Origin: Comamonadaceae bacterium PBBC2
Lineage (GTDB): Bacteria; Pseudomonadota; Gammaproteobacteria; Burkholderiales; Burkholderiaceae_C
Assembly: GCA_002255935.1 (NCBI GenBank)
Contig: NKIO01000005.1
Span: 1 to 64,000 of the forward strand
DNA: 64,000 bases
Reading direction: 5' to 3'
Below are positions 20,727 through 28,436 of this stretch, one piece after another. The notes beneath the pieces were generated by a model. The model searched no databases. It was not told the origin of the DNA and saw only the letters and a list, made by a program, of their open reading frames with translations. Within the stretch, counting starts at the first letter, position 1, and every line of letters begins with the position of its first letter. A program made the translations under genes and the position numbers.

Positions 20727-21089
20727 TCAATCAAGAGGGCTTGAGCCCACTGCCGCATCCAGCCCAAACACAATGCTCATGGGCCTGCTGCCCTGGTGCG
20801 ACTGGTAGCGCACCCGGCCGTGGTACGTGAACGGTGCCGCCTTGCCAGCGGTCAGCTTGGTGTCGCGCACAAAGAGGTGGATGTCGATTCCTAAAGCGGC
20901 GTGGCGAATGATTTCGTCCCCGCGTTTGCTGGTCGGGTCGGTGGCGTTTTGGCTTTGCCAGTGAAAGTGCGTGTCATCGATCCAGTGGTCCATGTACTTG
21001 TGCTTGTCAGCCCGGCCTTGTTTGTTGAGTGTGACCAGCAGGATGTGCGCCTTTTTCTGGGGCACCCCAACAAAGCCAACTGAGAACAT
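20727..21089 (-). pseudogene. C-terminal remnant of a DUF3427-containing protein
   Basis: The 120-residue frame matches only the last part of DUF3427, a domain found at the end of large helicase or restriction-like proteins. Matching stretches are ILLVTLNKQG, THFHWQSQN, IHLFVRDTKL and PFTYHGRVRYQSHQGSRPMSIVF. The frame begins abruptly at MFSVGFVGVPQKKAH, inside the domain, and nothing upstream (21090-21193) continues it in any minus-strand frame. I read it as a relic of a larger accessory gene. It lies back to back with the nuclease-helicase gene at 21194. Expression as a short protein cannot be excluded. Confidence 0.6.
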
Positions 21090-21193
21090 TGCGTTGCTAA
21101 CTCAGGTGGTTGAGGATCAAGCAGGCATCCCTGAATCACCATCAATCCGTTTAAGATCATCTGAATTTAAAAAATAAGCACTTTAGGTAACAC

Positions 21194-23182
21194 GTGCAAT
21201 ATTCCAATCGTTCGTTTTATGCGGCACCCATCTCGCAATTCGTGACCACAGAACCCAGCTTGGTGCTTGGCGTCCTGACCGATATGAGCGGATTTTCGAT
21301 CGAGACGACCCAGCGCGATGCATGGCGTTCACAGATCCAAATTCTGCAGCCAGCGCTGAAGGCCTTTGAAGGCCGGGGCACGGTTTTCTTTGAGTTCATC
21401 GTGCCGCGTTTGGGCAAACGCATCGACGTACTGGTTTTGATCGATCACGCTATTTTTGTCATCGAGTTCAAGGTGGGGGAATCGTCTTTCAACCGTGCTG
21501 CAGTTGATCAGGTTTGGGACTACGCGCTTGACCTCAAAAACTTTCACGAAACCAGCCATCACTGCGTGATTGCTCCCATTTTGATTGCTACGCAAGCAAA
21601 AGGCATCAGCGGTCAGATCGTCACCAGCCACCACAACGACGGTGTGCTCTACCCCATCAACACATCACCCGCGTTCTTGGCCTCCACCATCGAAGATGTG
21701 TTGACGTTTTCGTCGGGCGCCCAACTGGATGCATCCTCTTGGGCCAACGGGCGTTACCGTCCCACTCCCACCATCATCGAAGCCGCGTCCGCGCTTTACG
21801 GCAACCACTCTGTGGCTGAACTCTCTCGCAATGATGCAGGGGAGAAAAACTTGGCACAAACTTCGGTTGCCATTGCGCAACTGATCCAAGAGTCAAAGCA
21901 ACGGAAGCAAAAGGCCATTTGTTTTGTGACGGGTGTTCCCGGTGCTGGCAAGACTTTGGTCGGCTTGGACATTGCCACTAAGCACATGGACGCTGAGAGC
22001 GATTTGCACAGCGTGTACCTATCGGGCAATGGCCCTTTGGTGGCAATTCTGCGTGAAGCCTTGGTGCGCGATGAAGTGGCCCGAAAGAAAGCCGTGGGTC
22101 AAAAGTTGCGCAAAGGCGAAGCCAGAAAAGCCGTTGAAGCCTTCATTCAAAACGTCCACCATTTCCGCGATGCGTATTTGTCGGACGAGCGGCCGCCAGT
22201 GGACCACGTGGTGATCTTTGATGAAGCGCAGCGCGCTTGGACGCTGGAACAAACCACCCAGTTCATGGCCCGCAAAAAGGGCTACCCAGACTTCAACCGC
22301 TCCGAGCCCGACTTCTTGATTTCTTGTCTTGACCGTCACCCTGACTGGGCCGTGGTCGTTTGTTTGGTGGGCGGTGGTCAAGAGATCAACACGGGTGAGG
22401 CGGGCATTGGCGAGTGGCTCAAGGCCATTCACGAGCACTACCCCGATTGGGCGGTGCACATCTCGCCGCACCTTCAAGACTCAGAGTACGGTGCAAACGA
22501 AGCGCTGACGCAGCTGAAGTCGCGGGACAACGTTCACCACAACGACGATCTGCATTTGTCGGTGTCCATGCGTTCCTTCCGTGCTGAGCACGTGTCCACC
22601 TTCGTGAAGCATTTGTTGGACCGAAATACCAACTTGGCAAAAGACATGTTCCAAGAGGTGCAGGCGCGCTATCCGATCGTGGTGACCCGCGATTTGGACA
22701 AGGCCAAGCGATGGCTCCGTGACAAAGCTCGGGGCAGCGAGCGCTTCGGTATGGTCGTTTCTTCGCAAGCGGTTCGCCTGCGCCCACATGCCATCGACGT
22801 TCGGTCGCCCATGGACCCCATCCATTGGTTTTTGGATGACCGCGATGACGTGCGCTCGTCTTATTATTTGGAAGACGTCGCTACCGAGTTTCACGTTCAA
22901 GGCCTTGAGTTGGATTGGGCTTGCGTGGTGTGGGATGCCGACCTGCGCTTTGGCGAGGCCGATTGGGAATACCGTTCGTTTGTGGGCAACAAATGGCAAA
23001 AAATACATCTGTCCCATCGCCAGATGTATTTGAAAAATGCCTATCGGGTCTTGCTTACCCGCGCTCGCCAAGGCATGGTGATCGTGATCCCGCCCGGTGA
23101 TCCCGAGGATCCCACCAGAGACCCATCTTTTTATGATCCCATTTTTGGTTATTTGACCTCTTTAGGTATTCACGCTATTTGA
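21194..23182 (+). CDS. Nuclease-helicase fusion: N-terminal PD-(D/E)XK-like domain plus DUF2075 SF1-type helicase
   Basis: This protein has 662 residues. The N-terminal part has [20 protein letters not shown] (about 77-96), an Asp followed by E-x-K as in PD-(D/E)XK nucleases. The rest is a superfamily 1-like ATPase of the DUF2075 type: Walker [18 protein letters not shown] (about 240), Walker [49 protein letters not shown], and motif [22 protein letters not shown]. The GTG start at 21194 follows TTTAGG. Such proteins sit in variable islands and may act in DNA restriction or repair; defence is inference from the accessory context. Confidence 0.85.
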   Translation: MQYSNRSFYAAPISQFVTTEPSLVLGVLTDMSGFSIETTQRDAWRSQIQILQPALKAFEGRGTVFFEFIVPRLGKRIDVLVLIDHAIFVIEFKVGESSFNRAAVDQVWDYALDLKNFHETSHHCVIAPILIATQAKGISGQIVTSHHNDGVLYPINTSPAFLASTIEDVLTFSSGAQLDASSWANGRYRPTPTIIEAASALYGNHSVAELSRNDAGEKNLAQTSVAIAQLIQESKQRKQKAICFVTGVPGAGKTLVGLDIATKHMDAESDLHSVYLSGNGPLVAILREALVRDEVARKKAVGQKLRKGEARKAVEAFIQNVHHFRDAYLSDERPPVDHVVIFDEAQRAWTLEQTTQFMARKKGYPDFNRSEPDFLISCLDRHPDWAVVVCLVGGGQEINTGEAGIGEWLKAIHEHYPDWAVHISPHLQDSEYGANEALTQLKSRDNVHHNDDLHLSVSMRSFRAEHVSTFVKHLLDRNTNLAKDMFQEVQARYPIVVTRDLDKAKRWLRDKARGSERFGMVVSSQAVRLRPHAIDVRSPMDPIHWFLDDRDDVRSSYYLEDVATEFHVQGLELDWACVVWDADLRFGEADWEYRSFVGNKWQKIHLSHRQMYLKNAYRVLLTRARQGMVIVIPPGDPEDPTRDPSFYDPIFGYLTSLGIHAI

Positions 23183-23188
23183 TTGAGC

Positions 23189-23620
23189 TTATGCAATGGA
23201 ATCGCCGCTTAAGGGATCCTTGAGTTTGGCTTGCCTCCGCAATTCGTTCGGCCTGATGTTTTGCCTGAAAGTGTCGGGTGGCCTGAAGCATTCTTCGGGC
23301 GTCACCATGTAGACGGTCCAATCGCCGTATAGCTTGCCGTCAAAGCTGAGCAGGTCACCGTTGATGGCCAAGTCCATCTGCATGTCGTGGGTGCCTGTGA
23401 ACAGTTGGGCATCTGTGGGGCTGACAAATTCCACATTCACCGAGCAGACGTAGGTGGTGTGAAAGTACCTGAGCGGCCCAATGGCCGGACCATCAAAGCC
23501 CCAGCCGTGCATGACTTGGTTGGGTGTATCGCGGCCATGAAACAGGCCCAGATACAAGCCGGGCTTGCTGGGGCGAACGCCATAAACGGGCGTGGTGCTT
23601 GGGTCTGTTTCGGGGTTCAT
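23189..23620 (-). CDS. Hypothetical protein
   Basis: I do not recognise this 143-residue protein. The start at 23620 follows a good GGAGGC leader, and the product begins MNPETDPSTTPVYGVRP. It has no signal peptide or membrane segment. It is rich in Gly, aromatic and acidic residues: PGLYLGLFHGRD, GWGFDGPAIGPLRYFHTTYVC, and a SFDGKLYGDWTVYMV stretch, which suggests a small soluble beta-rich fold. It is convergent with the nuclease-helicase gene, with only 6 bp between the stops. Confidence 0.7.
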   Translation of the reverse strand: MNPETDPSTTPVYGVRPSKPGLYLGLFHGRDTPNQVMHGWGFDGPAIGPLRYFHTTYVCSVNVEFVSPTDAQLFTGTHDMQMDLAINGDLLSFDGKLYGDWTVYMVTPEECFRPPDTFRQNIRPNELRRQAKLKDPLSGDSIA

Positions 23621-23755
23621 GTTGCCTCCATGTGAGTGAGGCAATCAGCTTAAGTAAAGGGTGCGGCATTGTGTACCAGGGCTTTGCCTGGGGTGCGCTG
23701 GGTTATTCAAAAGCTCGGTAGTGGATGGCGACAACTACGACCTGTGTGACCTCAT

Positions 23756-23770
23756 TGGCATAACATGCCA
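23756..23770. promoter_or_regulatory. Inverted repeat upstream of parD, candidate operator
   Basis: TGGCAT-AAC-ATGCCA is a perfect 6-bp inverted repeat 26 bp before the parD start codon, where a ribbon-helix-helix antitoxin would repress its own promoter. The rest of 23645-23796 shows nothing recognisable. Confidence 0.45.
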
Positions 23771-23796
23771 TTCCTGTTTCAAGAAGGAGCTCTCCC

Positions 23797-24078
23797 ATGC
23801 CCACCCGAAATGTCGTGCTGACAGATCACCAAGCTGCGCTGGTCGAGCAGCTGGTCCAAAGTGGCCGCTATCAAAATGCCAGCGAAGTTCTGCGTGAGGG
23901 GCTGCGCATGGGGGAGCAGCGAGACGCCGAGGACGCTTATCGACTTGCGGCTTTGCGAAAAGCAGCTCAAGAGGGCATGGCCGATATTGACGCGGGGCGT
24001 TTCAAGACTTTTGAATCCAAGCAAGGCTTGCGCGATCACCTGCAGGGCATTGCTGCCAAAGTACCTACTGACCAATGA
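23797..24078 (+). CDS. parD: Type II antitoxin, ParD family
   Basis: This 93-residue protein has the N-terminal ribbon-helix-helix of ParD (RNVVLTDHQAALVEQLVQSGRYQNASEVLREGLRM) and an acidic C-terminal tail with DIDAGRF that would wrap the ParE toxin. An AAGGAG leader precedes the ATG. Its stop overlaps the ATG of the former toxin gene (ATGA at 24075-24078). The partner is broken (next feature), so the antitoxin is now an orphan. Confidence 0.9.
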   Translation: MPTRNVVLTDHQAALVEQLVQSGRYQNASEVLREGLRMGEQRDAEDAYRLAALRKAAQEGMADIDAGRFKTFESKQGLRDHLQGIAAKVPTDQ

Positions 24079-24211
24079 GTCCGGTAAGGTCAGTTGGGTT
24101 GGCAGAAAAGGCCGACATTTGGTGGTTTTCAGGATGGCGGACGGTCAAACCATCGATGTCATCCGCTTGCTTCATGACAGCATGGATTTGGCCAAGCATT
24201 TGCCGGATTAA
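24075..24211 (+). pseudogene. parE: parE toxin remnant with internal deletion
   Basis: The start codon and first codons (ATG AGT CCG GTA AGG, coding MSPVR) are in place after parD. The following bases belong in another frame (codons from 24074) to the last ~35 residues of a ParE toxin: GRKGRHLVVFRMADG then IDVIRLLHDSMDLAKHLPD. About 50 central codons with the substrate-binding core are missing and the two ends are out of frame. The toxin cannot be made. Confidence 0.75.
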
Positions 24212-24239
24212 GTCGGCGGCTGTTGATATCGGTTGACGA

Positions 24240-24917
24240 TCATTTCAGCCCATCCACCACCATCACCCCCCGCAGCCCCACCCCAAAACTCTTGAACCCT
24301 TGCGCATCCCAGTGGGCGCTGCTGTCGATGCTGTCGTGTTGGTGGCCGTGCACCGTGGTGTGCACGCCCATGCGGCGGGCCAGTGTGTCCAGCTCTTCAA
24401 AGCCATAGGCGTGGTAGCCGGGGGCTTCGTGCGTGATCAAGATGTCGGCTTCTTGGGCGGCCAGTTGTTCCACTTCGTCGGGGTAGATGCTGGACCAGTG
24501 TTTCAGGTGTGCGCTGCCTTGCCAGCGGTCTTGGCGCGGGGTGTTGCGGGCGTGTTCGTCGCGGTTGCGGTAGTGGGCTGGGCGCCTGTTTTTGGGGTAC
24601 CACACCGCGCCGCGAAACACGCCGCCCAGCCCGGCAATGCGTGTGCCGCAGGGCAGCGTGACCACGCGGCCATGGATGTGCCGCTCGGCCAGCTCGGGGT
24701 GCCACACGTTGGCAAAGGTGTCTTCGCTGTCCGTGTCGTGGTTGCCGTGGATGAACCAGACGCGGTCCCAGATGGCCTCCAGCTCCACGTGCAGCGGCCG
24801 CGCAGGCTCCAGGTCGCCCAGCAAGATGACGGCGCGGGCGAGGGTTTGCAGGGCGGCATCGATGATGTGCTGCCATTGGCCGTGCGGGTCGCCGCAGAAG
24901 AGGATGGGGCCGGTCAT
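24240..24917 (-). CDS. Metallophosphoesterase (calcineurin-like)
   Basis: This 225-residue protein has all metallophosphoesterase motifs in order: GDPHG (residues 9-13), GDLE (about 34), GNHD (about 58), a His in THEAPGYHAYG (about 163) and GHQHD (about 190). These bind two metal ions that hydrolyse phosphoesters. There is no signal peptide, so it is cytoplasmic. It begins 20 bp after the fitB toxin gene on the same strand and is probably translated from the same mRNA. The substrate is unknown. Confidence 0.87.
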   Translation of the reverse strand: MTGPILFCGDPHGQWQHIIDAALQTLARAVILLGDLEPARPLHVELEAIWDRVWFIHGNHDTDSEDTFANVWHPELAERHIHGRVVTLPCGTRIAGLGGVFRGAVWYPKNRRPAHYRNRDEHARNTPRQDRWQGSAHLKHWSSIYPDEVEQLAAQEADILITHEAPGYHAYGFEELDTLARRMGVHTTVHGHQHDSIDSSAHWDAQGFKSFGVGLRGVMVVDGLK

Positions 24918-24937
24918 GTGTGCGCAGCTTGCGGCGG

Positions 24938-25363
24938 TCAGTGTTGAACTGTCCAGGGGTTGATCACGGCAACACCCGCTGCTTCAAAGGGGCTGGCGTC
25001 GCGCGTGGCCACCATGAAGCCATGGCGCTTGGCTGTTGCGGCGATGTAACCGTCAGCCGTCGAGATGGCTCGGCCCTGGGCGCGTGCTGTCGATAGGATG
25101 TCTGCATAGGCCTGAGATGCGCTGGCGTCAAAAGGCAGGATTCGATCTGCGAAAAGGGGCAGGATGCGTCGCTCTAGGCCCAGGTGCAGCGTCTCTTTGC
25201 GTTTGCCCGTTGGCAGGGCTGCGATGCCAAAGCGCAATTCGGCCAGGCTGATGGCGGACAGGTAAAGGGTGTCGATGGATTGCGCGTCGATCCACGCCAA
25301 AACGCCCGCGTCTGCTGACAACTTCAGTGGCTCCGAGATGACGTTGGTGTCGAGCAAGATCAT
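24938..25363 (-). CDS. fitB: PIN-domain toxin, FitB/VapC type
   Basis: This 141-residue protein has the PIN-domain acidic residues: D5 in LLDTNVISEP, E42 in LSAISLAELRFGI, the acidic residue in STADGYIAATAKRHG (about 102) and TRDASPF (about 120). This family consists of Mg-dependent RNases that cut tRNA or rRNA. The LAELRFGIAALPTGKRK stretch is typical of FitB. Its ATG overlaps the fitA stop (ATGA), the usual coupling of antitoxin then toxin. Confidence 0.92.
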   Translation of the reverse strand: MILLDTNVISEPLKLSADAGVLAWIDAQSIDTLYLSAISLAELRFGIAALPTGKRKETLHLGLERRILPLFADRILPFDASASQAYADILSTARAQGRAISTADGYIAATAKRHGFMVATRDASPFEAAGVAVINPWTVQH

Positions 25364-25599
25364 TCGAACCTCATGGGTTCTGCGGGTGTTGGGTCGCGCT
25401 CCATATTCAAGTCAAAGCCGCCCGCTTGTTGGCCAATTTCGGCCAGCAGAGATCCCAGTTGGATGCGCCCTTGAGGGCGTGCGGCTTGCTCCAGAATGGC
25501 GCGCACTTCGGCCTCTGTGCTGCGGCCCGCCAAGGCGGCACGCTGTCGCAGAGCTCTGTGGGTTTCTTCGGGCAAGTTGCGGATGGTGATGGATGACAT
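25360..25599 (-). CDS. fitA: FitA-type ribbon-helix-helix antitoxin
   Basis: This 79-residue protein has an N-terminal ribbon-helix-helix (MSSITIRNLPEETHRALRQR then AALAGRSTEAEVRAILEQA) that binds DNA. The C-terminal tail has an Arg that would block the FitB active site. It is first in a fitA-fitB-metallophosphoesterase unit and lies opposite a paired palindrome at 25626-25653. Confidence 0.9.
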   Translation of the reverse strand: MSSITIRNLPEETHRALRQRAALAGRSTEAEVRAILEQAARPQGRIQLGSLLAEIGQQAGGFDLNMERDPTPAEPMRFE

Positions 25600-25625
25600 G
25601 GCAGGGTCTCCTGATTGACGCCAAA

Positions 25626-25653
25626 TGATATCAATAAATAAATTTTGATATCA
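25626..25653. promoter_or_regulatory. Tandem palindromic operator upstream of fitA
   Basis: Two copies of the palindrome TGATATCA (25626-25633 and 25646-25653) are separated by 12 bp, giving a 20-bp centre-to-centre distance (two helical turns). They lie 27-54 bp from the fitA start. This is the geometry expected for FitA dimers bound to an autoregulatory site. Confidence 0.65.
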
Positions 25654-25705
25654 AAACTTGTTTTGCGAGTGGCAGCATGCTCATGGCAGTGAAAGCCGCC
25701 ATTGG

Positions 25706-25727
25706 TGGTGTTTACAAGGTAACACCA
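25706..25727. promoter_or_regulatory. Inverted repeat upstream of the RHH/ParE pair, candidate operator
   Basis: TGGTGTT and AACACCA form a 7-bp inverted repeat around TACAAGGT, 33 bp before the antitoxin start. It is distinct in sequence from the fitA operator on the other side of the same intergenic region. Confidence 0.5.
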
Positions 25728-25759
25728 TTTCATATAATCAATGAAACAGGAGCCTCAAA

Positions 25760-26062
25760 ATGCCGACCTTCTCTGTCAAATTAGACGAACAATCCCGAGC
25801 CAAGGTGCAAGCTGCGGCCAGCCAACGTGGTGTGACGCCGCACGCCTTCATGGTGCAGGCCATTGAGTTGGCCGTGACTCGCTCCGAAGAAGAGGACGCT
25901 TTGGTTCAGCGTGCTTTGCAGGCGCGGCAAAACCTGCTGCAAACAGGCATGGTTGTGGATGGAAGTGCAATGGCCGAATACCTGAAAGACAAGGTGCGAG
26001 GCGGCACGCGCAAGCGACCTGCGGCACAAGGGCTTGAGCAGTTCCTGGCCCCGCGGTCATGA
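25760..26062 (+). CDS. Ribbon-helix-helix antitoxin paired with a ParE-type toxin
   Basis: This 100-residue protein starts TFSVKLDEQSRAKVQAAASQRG then HAFMVQAIELAVTR, which fits an RHH DNA-binding dimer. The C-terminal half is charged and basic at the very end. A CAGGAG leader precedes the ATG. The stop overlaps the toxin start by 4 bp. The family name of this antitoxin is not obvious to me. Confidence 0.8.
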   Translation: MPTFSVKLDEQSRAKVQAAASQRGVTPHAFMVQAIELAVTRSEEEDALVQRALQARQNLLQTGMVVDGSAMAEYLKDKVRGGTRKRPAAQGLEQFLAPRS

Positions 26063-26349
26063 CGCGACTGGTGCATTCTCCGGAGGCGGCTGACGATCTC
26101 GAGGAGCTGGTAGATTTTTTGTTGGTAAGTCGACCTGAACACGCGGTTGAAACGGTGGACTTGGTGCTGGATGCTTTGTCAGTGTTAGAGCGCCATCCGT
26201 TGATGGGACGCCCTGTGGCACAGGGTATGCGCGAGCTCGTGATTTCACGCGGAAGATCGGGTTATCTGGCGCTGTATGCTTTTGACGCCGCAGCCGATGT
26301 GGTGTTCGTGTTTGCCATCAAGCACCAGCGTGAACAAGACTATCACTGA
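26059..26349 (+). CDS. RelE/ParE superfamily toxin
   Basis: This 96-residue protein has the ParE/RelE core: SPEAADDLEELVDFLL at the N-terminus, ERHPLMGRPVAQGMRELVISRGRSG in the middle, and the C-terminal VFVFAIKHQREQDYH strand with KHQRE. It is full length, unlike the parE remnant at 24075. ParE proteins poison DNA gyrase while RelE members cleave mRNA; the sequence favours ParE. Coupling to the antitoxin by ATGA is clear. Confidence 0.88.
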   Translation: MTRLVHSPEAADDLEELVDFLLVSRPEHAVETVDLVLDALSVLERHPLMGRPVAQGMRELVISRGRSGYLALYAFDAAADVVFVFAIKHQREQDYH

Positions 26350-26355
26350 AACCCC

Positions 26356-26946
26356 ATGACCTCTATCGCCGTCATCGACTTCGAAACCACGGGCATTTCG
26401 CCCCATATGGGCGACCGCGCCACCGAGGTGGCCATCGTCATGCTCGAGGGCGGTCAGGTGGTGGACCGTTACCAGAGCCTGATGAACGCGGGGGTGCGGG
26501 TCAACAGTTTCATCACCCAGCTCACCGGCATCACCAACGAGATGGTGCAGGCCGCGCCGCCGGCCGAGCAGGTCATGCGCGAGGCGGCCCGCTTTGTGGG
26601 CGGGCGGCCCATGGTGGCGCACAACGCGGCCTTTGACAAAAAGTTTTGGCAGGCCGAGTTGGCCCGTTGCGGCGAAGACGGCGCACATCCGTTTGCCTGC
26701 ACCTTGCTGTTGTCGCGCCGCCTGTACCCGCAGGCGCCCAACCACAAGCTGGGCACGCTGGCGGCCTTGCACCATTTGCCGTCGTCAGGCCGTGCGCACA
26801 GGGCCTTGGCCGATGCCGAGATGGCCGCGCATTTGCTGGCGCAGATGCAGCACGACCTGAAAACCCGCTACGGCTGCAGCCAGGCCGACCACGCTTTGCT
26901 GATGGGCCTGCAACGCACCAGCCGCCAGATGGTGGGGCCGTATTGA
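26356..26946 (+). CDS. DnaQ-like 3'-5' exonuclease
   Basis: This 196-residue protein has the three DEDDh exonuclease motifs: VIDFETTG (Exo I, residues 6-13), VAHNAAFDKKF (Exo II, about 85) and HRALADAEMAAHLL (Exo III, about 145). It lacks the rest of polymerase III epsilon and is a stand-alone DnaQ family exonuclease that could act on DNA or RNA. It starts 6 bp after the ParE-like toxin. Confidence 0.9.
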   Translation: MTSIAVIDFETTGISPHMGDRATEVAIVMLEGGQVVDRYQSLMNAGVRVNSFITQLTGITNEMVQAAPPAEQVMREAARFVGGRPMVAHNAAFDKKFWQAELARCGEDGAHPFACTLLLSRRLYPQAPNHKLGTLAALHHLPSSGRAHRALADAEMAAHLLAQMQHDLKTRYGCSQADHALLMGLQRTSRQMVGPY

Positions 26947-26967
26947 AGCAGCGGGCCGCTGCCTGAC

Positions 26968-28005
26968 TCACTTGAACAAACTCGGCGGCGAGACCACGCC
27001 GTAGTTGGGGCCGATGCCTGTGCCCCATGGGGCTTTGCACTTTGTGCTCATCTCGGCCTCGATGTACTTGCTGCCTTGGTCGGCATCCAAGATGTGCACA
27101 CAGGCAAACGCGATGATGGGCGTGCGTGAGTGTGAGGTGACGGTGTTCACGGTGGGGATGACCACGTACTCGCACTTCTTGTTGCCCGCTGCGCTGCAGG
27201 CTTTGACGGTGCCGAAGACCGCGGCTTTGGCGCCGGTTTGTATCCAGATGGATTGACCAATGCTCAGGTCCACCGGGTTGCCTTCGTCGATCAGGTTGTT
27301 GATGTCCGATGTGCTGTTGGAATCGTCCAGCAAAGAGGTCCATTCGCCCGAGGCACAGGTGCCGTAATGGTAGGCACTGCCAATTCTGAAAATGTAGGGC
27401 TTGCCTGTGGCCGGGTCGATTTTGGGGCCGGCTGGGGTGGTGTTGAAGTTCCAGTAGTTGTCGTACAGGCATTGGGCAATGGCCATAGGGAACACCCCAC
27501 CGGGCAAGATGGTGCTGGGGCTGGACAGTCCGGCCACCGCCGTGGCCTGCATGGGCCGCGAGACGATGCCCCAGTAACGCGCAAAGAAGGTGGGCACTTC
27601 GCCACCGTTGGTGCTGTTGGCCTTGGCCACGGTCACTTGGATGGCTGGCGCATCGTAGGCCTTGGGCACCATGGGCAGGGCTTGCAGCACTTTGGGCGTG
27701 TCCACCAAGTTCCAATAGCCGGTGGCCACGGTGCCGGTGGTCAGCGCCGCACCGTCTGCCGTGTTGCGGGTGATGGCCGTTTGTGCTTTTTGGCTGGCCA
27801 GGGTCCAGTTGGGCGTGGCGTTGGTGCCGTCAAAAAAGTAGCCCGCACCGGTCAGTGCGGCGGCGTCGGCATCGTTTTGCATTTCGTTGCGCACGACTTG
27901 CAAATAGACCAGGTCAATCGCCAAGGCGGCCAAGCCAATCAAGACCGGCAGCAAGAAGGCCACCATCAGGCTCACCGAGCCGCGTTGGGTGTGGTCGGTT
28001 TTCAT
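26968..28005 (-). CDS. tadG: Tad pilus assembly protein TadG-like
   Basis: This 345-residue protein begins with a short charged stretch and a single membrane helix (RGSVSLMVAFLLPVLIGLAALAIDL) followed by RNEMQNDADAAALTGA, the Tad-like N-terminal signature. The rest is a large extracytoplasmic domain rich in Thr, Gly and Asn with several cysteines (KACSAAGNKKC). It is translationally coupled with tadE (4-bp overlap) and divergent from the main tad operon. It probably acts as a pseudopilin or periplasmic component. Confidence 0.83.
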   Translation of the reverse strand: MKTDHTQRGSVSLMVAFLLPVLIGLAALAIDLVYLQVVRNEMQNDADAAALTGAGYFFDGTNATPNWTLASQKAQTAITRNTADGAALTTGTVATGYWNLVDTPKVLQALPMVPKAYDAPAIQVTVAKANSTNGGEVPTFFARYWGIVSRPMQATAVAGLSSPSTILPGGVFPMAIAQCLYDNYWNFNTTPAGPKIDPATGKPYIFRIGSAYHYGTCASGEWTSLLDDSNSTSDINNLIDEGNPVDLSIGQSIWIQTGAKAAVFGTVKACSAAGNKKCEYVVIPTVNTVTSHSRTPIIAFACVHILDADQGSKYIEAEMSTKCKAPWGTGIGPNYGVVSPPSLFK

Positions 28006-28436
28006 TCGTTCACCATCGATGTGCTGCTGGTCAAGACAATGGGCGCGCCCAATGCGCCCAGCATGGTGCCCACACCCAAGCCCTTGTAGGTGTAGCTCAC
28101 CGTCACGCGCAAAGGGTTGGGAAAGCTCGCCGGTGTGGATTGTTCAATGGTCACCGTGGGCGCGGTGGTGCTGCCCAGCGAGATCAAAGCACCGTTGGTG
28201 TAGTTGAGCACCACGGTGCGGATTTGTGCATCGGTGAGTTTGGGCGAGCTCAGCACAATGCCTGCCCTTGCGCCTTCGCGGCTGGCGTTGGTGAGGATGG
28301 CTTTGTCGTACAGCGCCAGGCTCAACTCGATCATGCCGAAAAACACCAGCAGCAAGATGGGCAGGATGAGTGCGAACTCCACGGCGGCAGCGCCCTGCTG
28401 TGCTTGCCGCCGGATGGCCATGTGATGTGGGTGCAT
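28002..28436 (-). CDS. tadE: TadE-like pseudopilin
   Basis: This 144-residue protein has the TadE signature QQGAAAVEFALILPILLLVFFGMIEL, a type IV pilin-like segment cleaved by the prepilin peptidase TadV, with the conserved Glu after the hydrophobic start. I chose the start at 28436 because GGAGAAG lies about 8 nt upstream; an ATG at 28478 lacks such a signal. It overlaps tadG by 4 bp. Confidence 0.85.
   Translation of the reverse strand: MHPHHMAIRRQAQQGAAAVEFALILPILLLVFFGMIELSLALYDKAILTNASREGARAGIVLSSPKLTDAQIRTVVLNYTNGALISLGSTTAPTVTIEQSTPASFPNPLRVTVSYTYKGLGVGTMLGALGAPIVLTSSTSMVNE

Noticed and set aside
20527-20730. A 67-codon minus-strand frame downstream of the DUF3427 relic
   Set aside because: It reads through the terminator stem, has no similarity and its codons look random; an RNA or plain spacer is more likely.
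24075-24200. An intact parE toxin following parD
   Set aside because: The frame started by the overlapping ATG diverges after five codons and lacks the ParE core.
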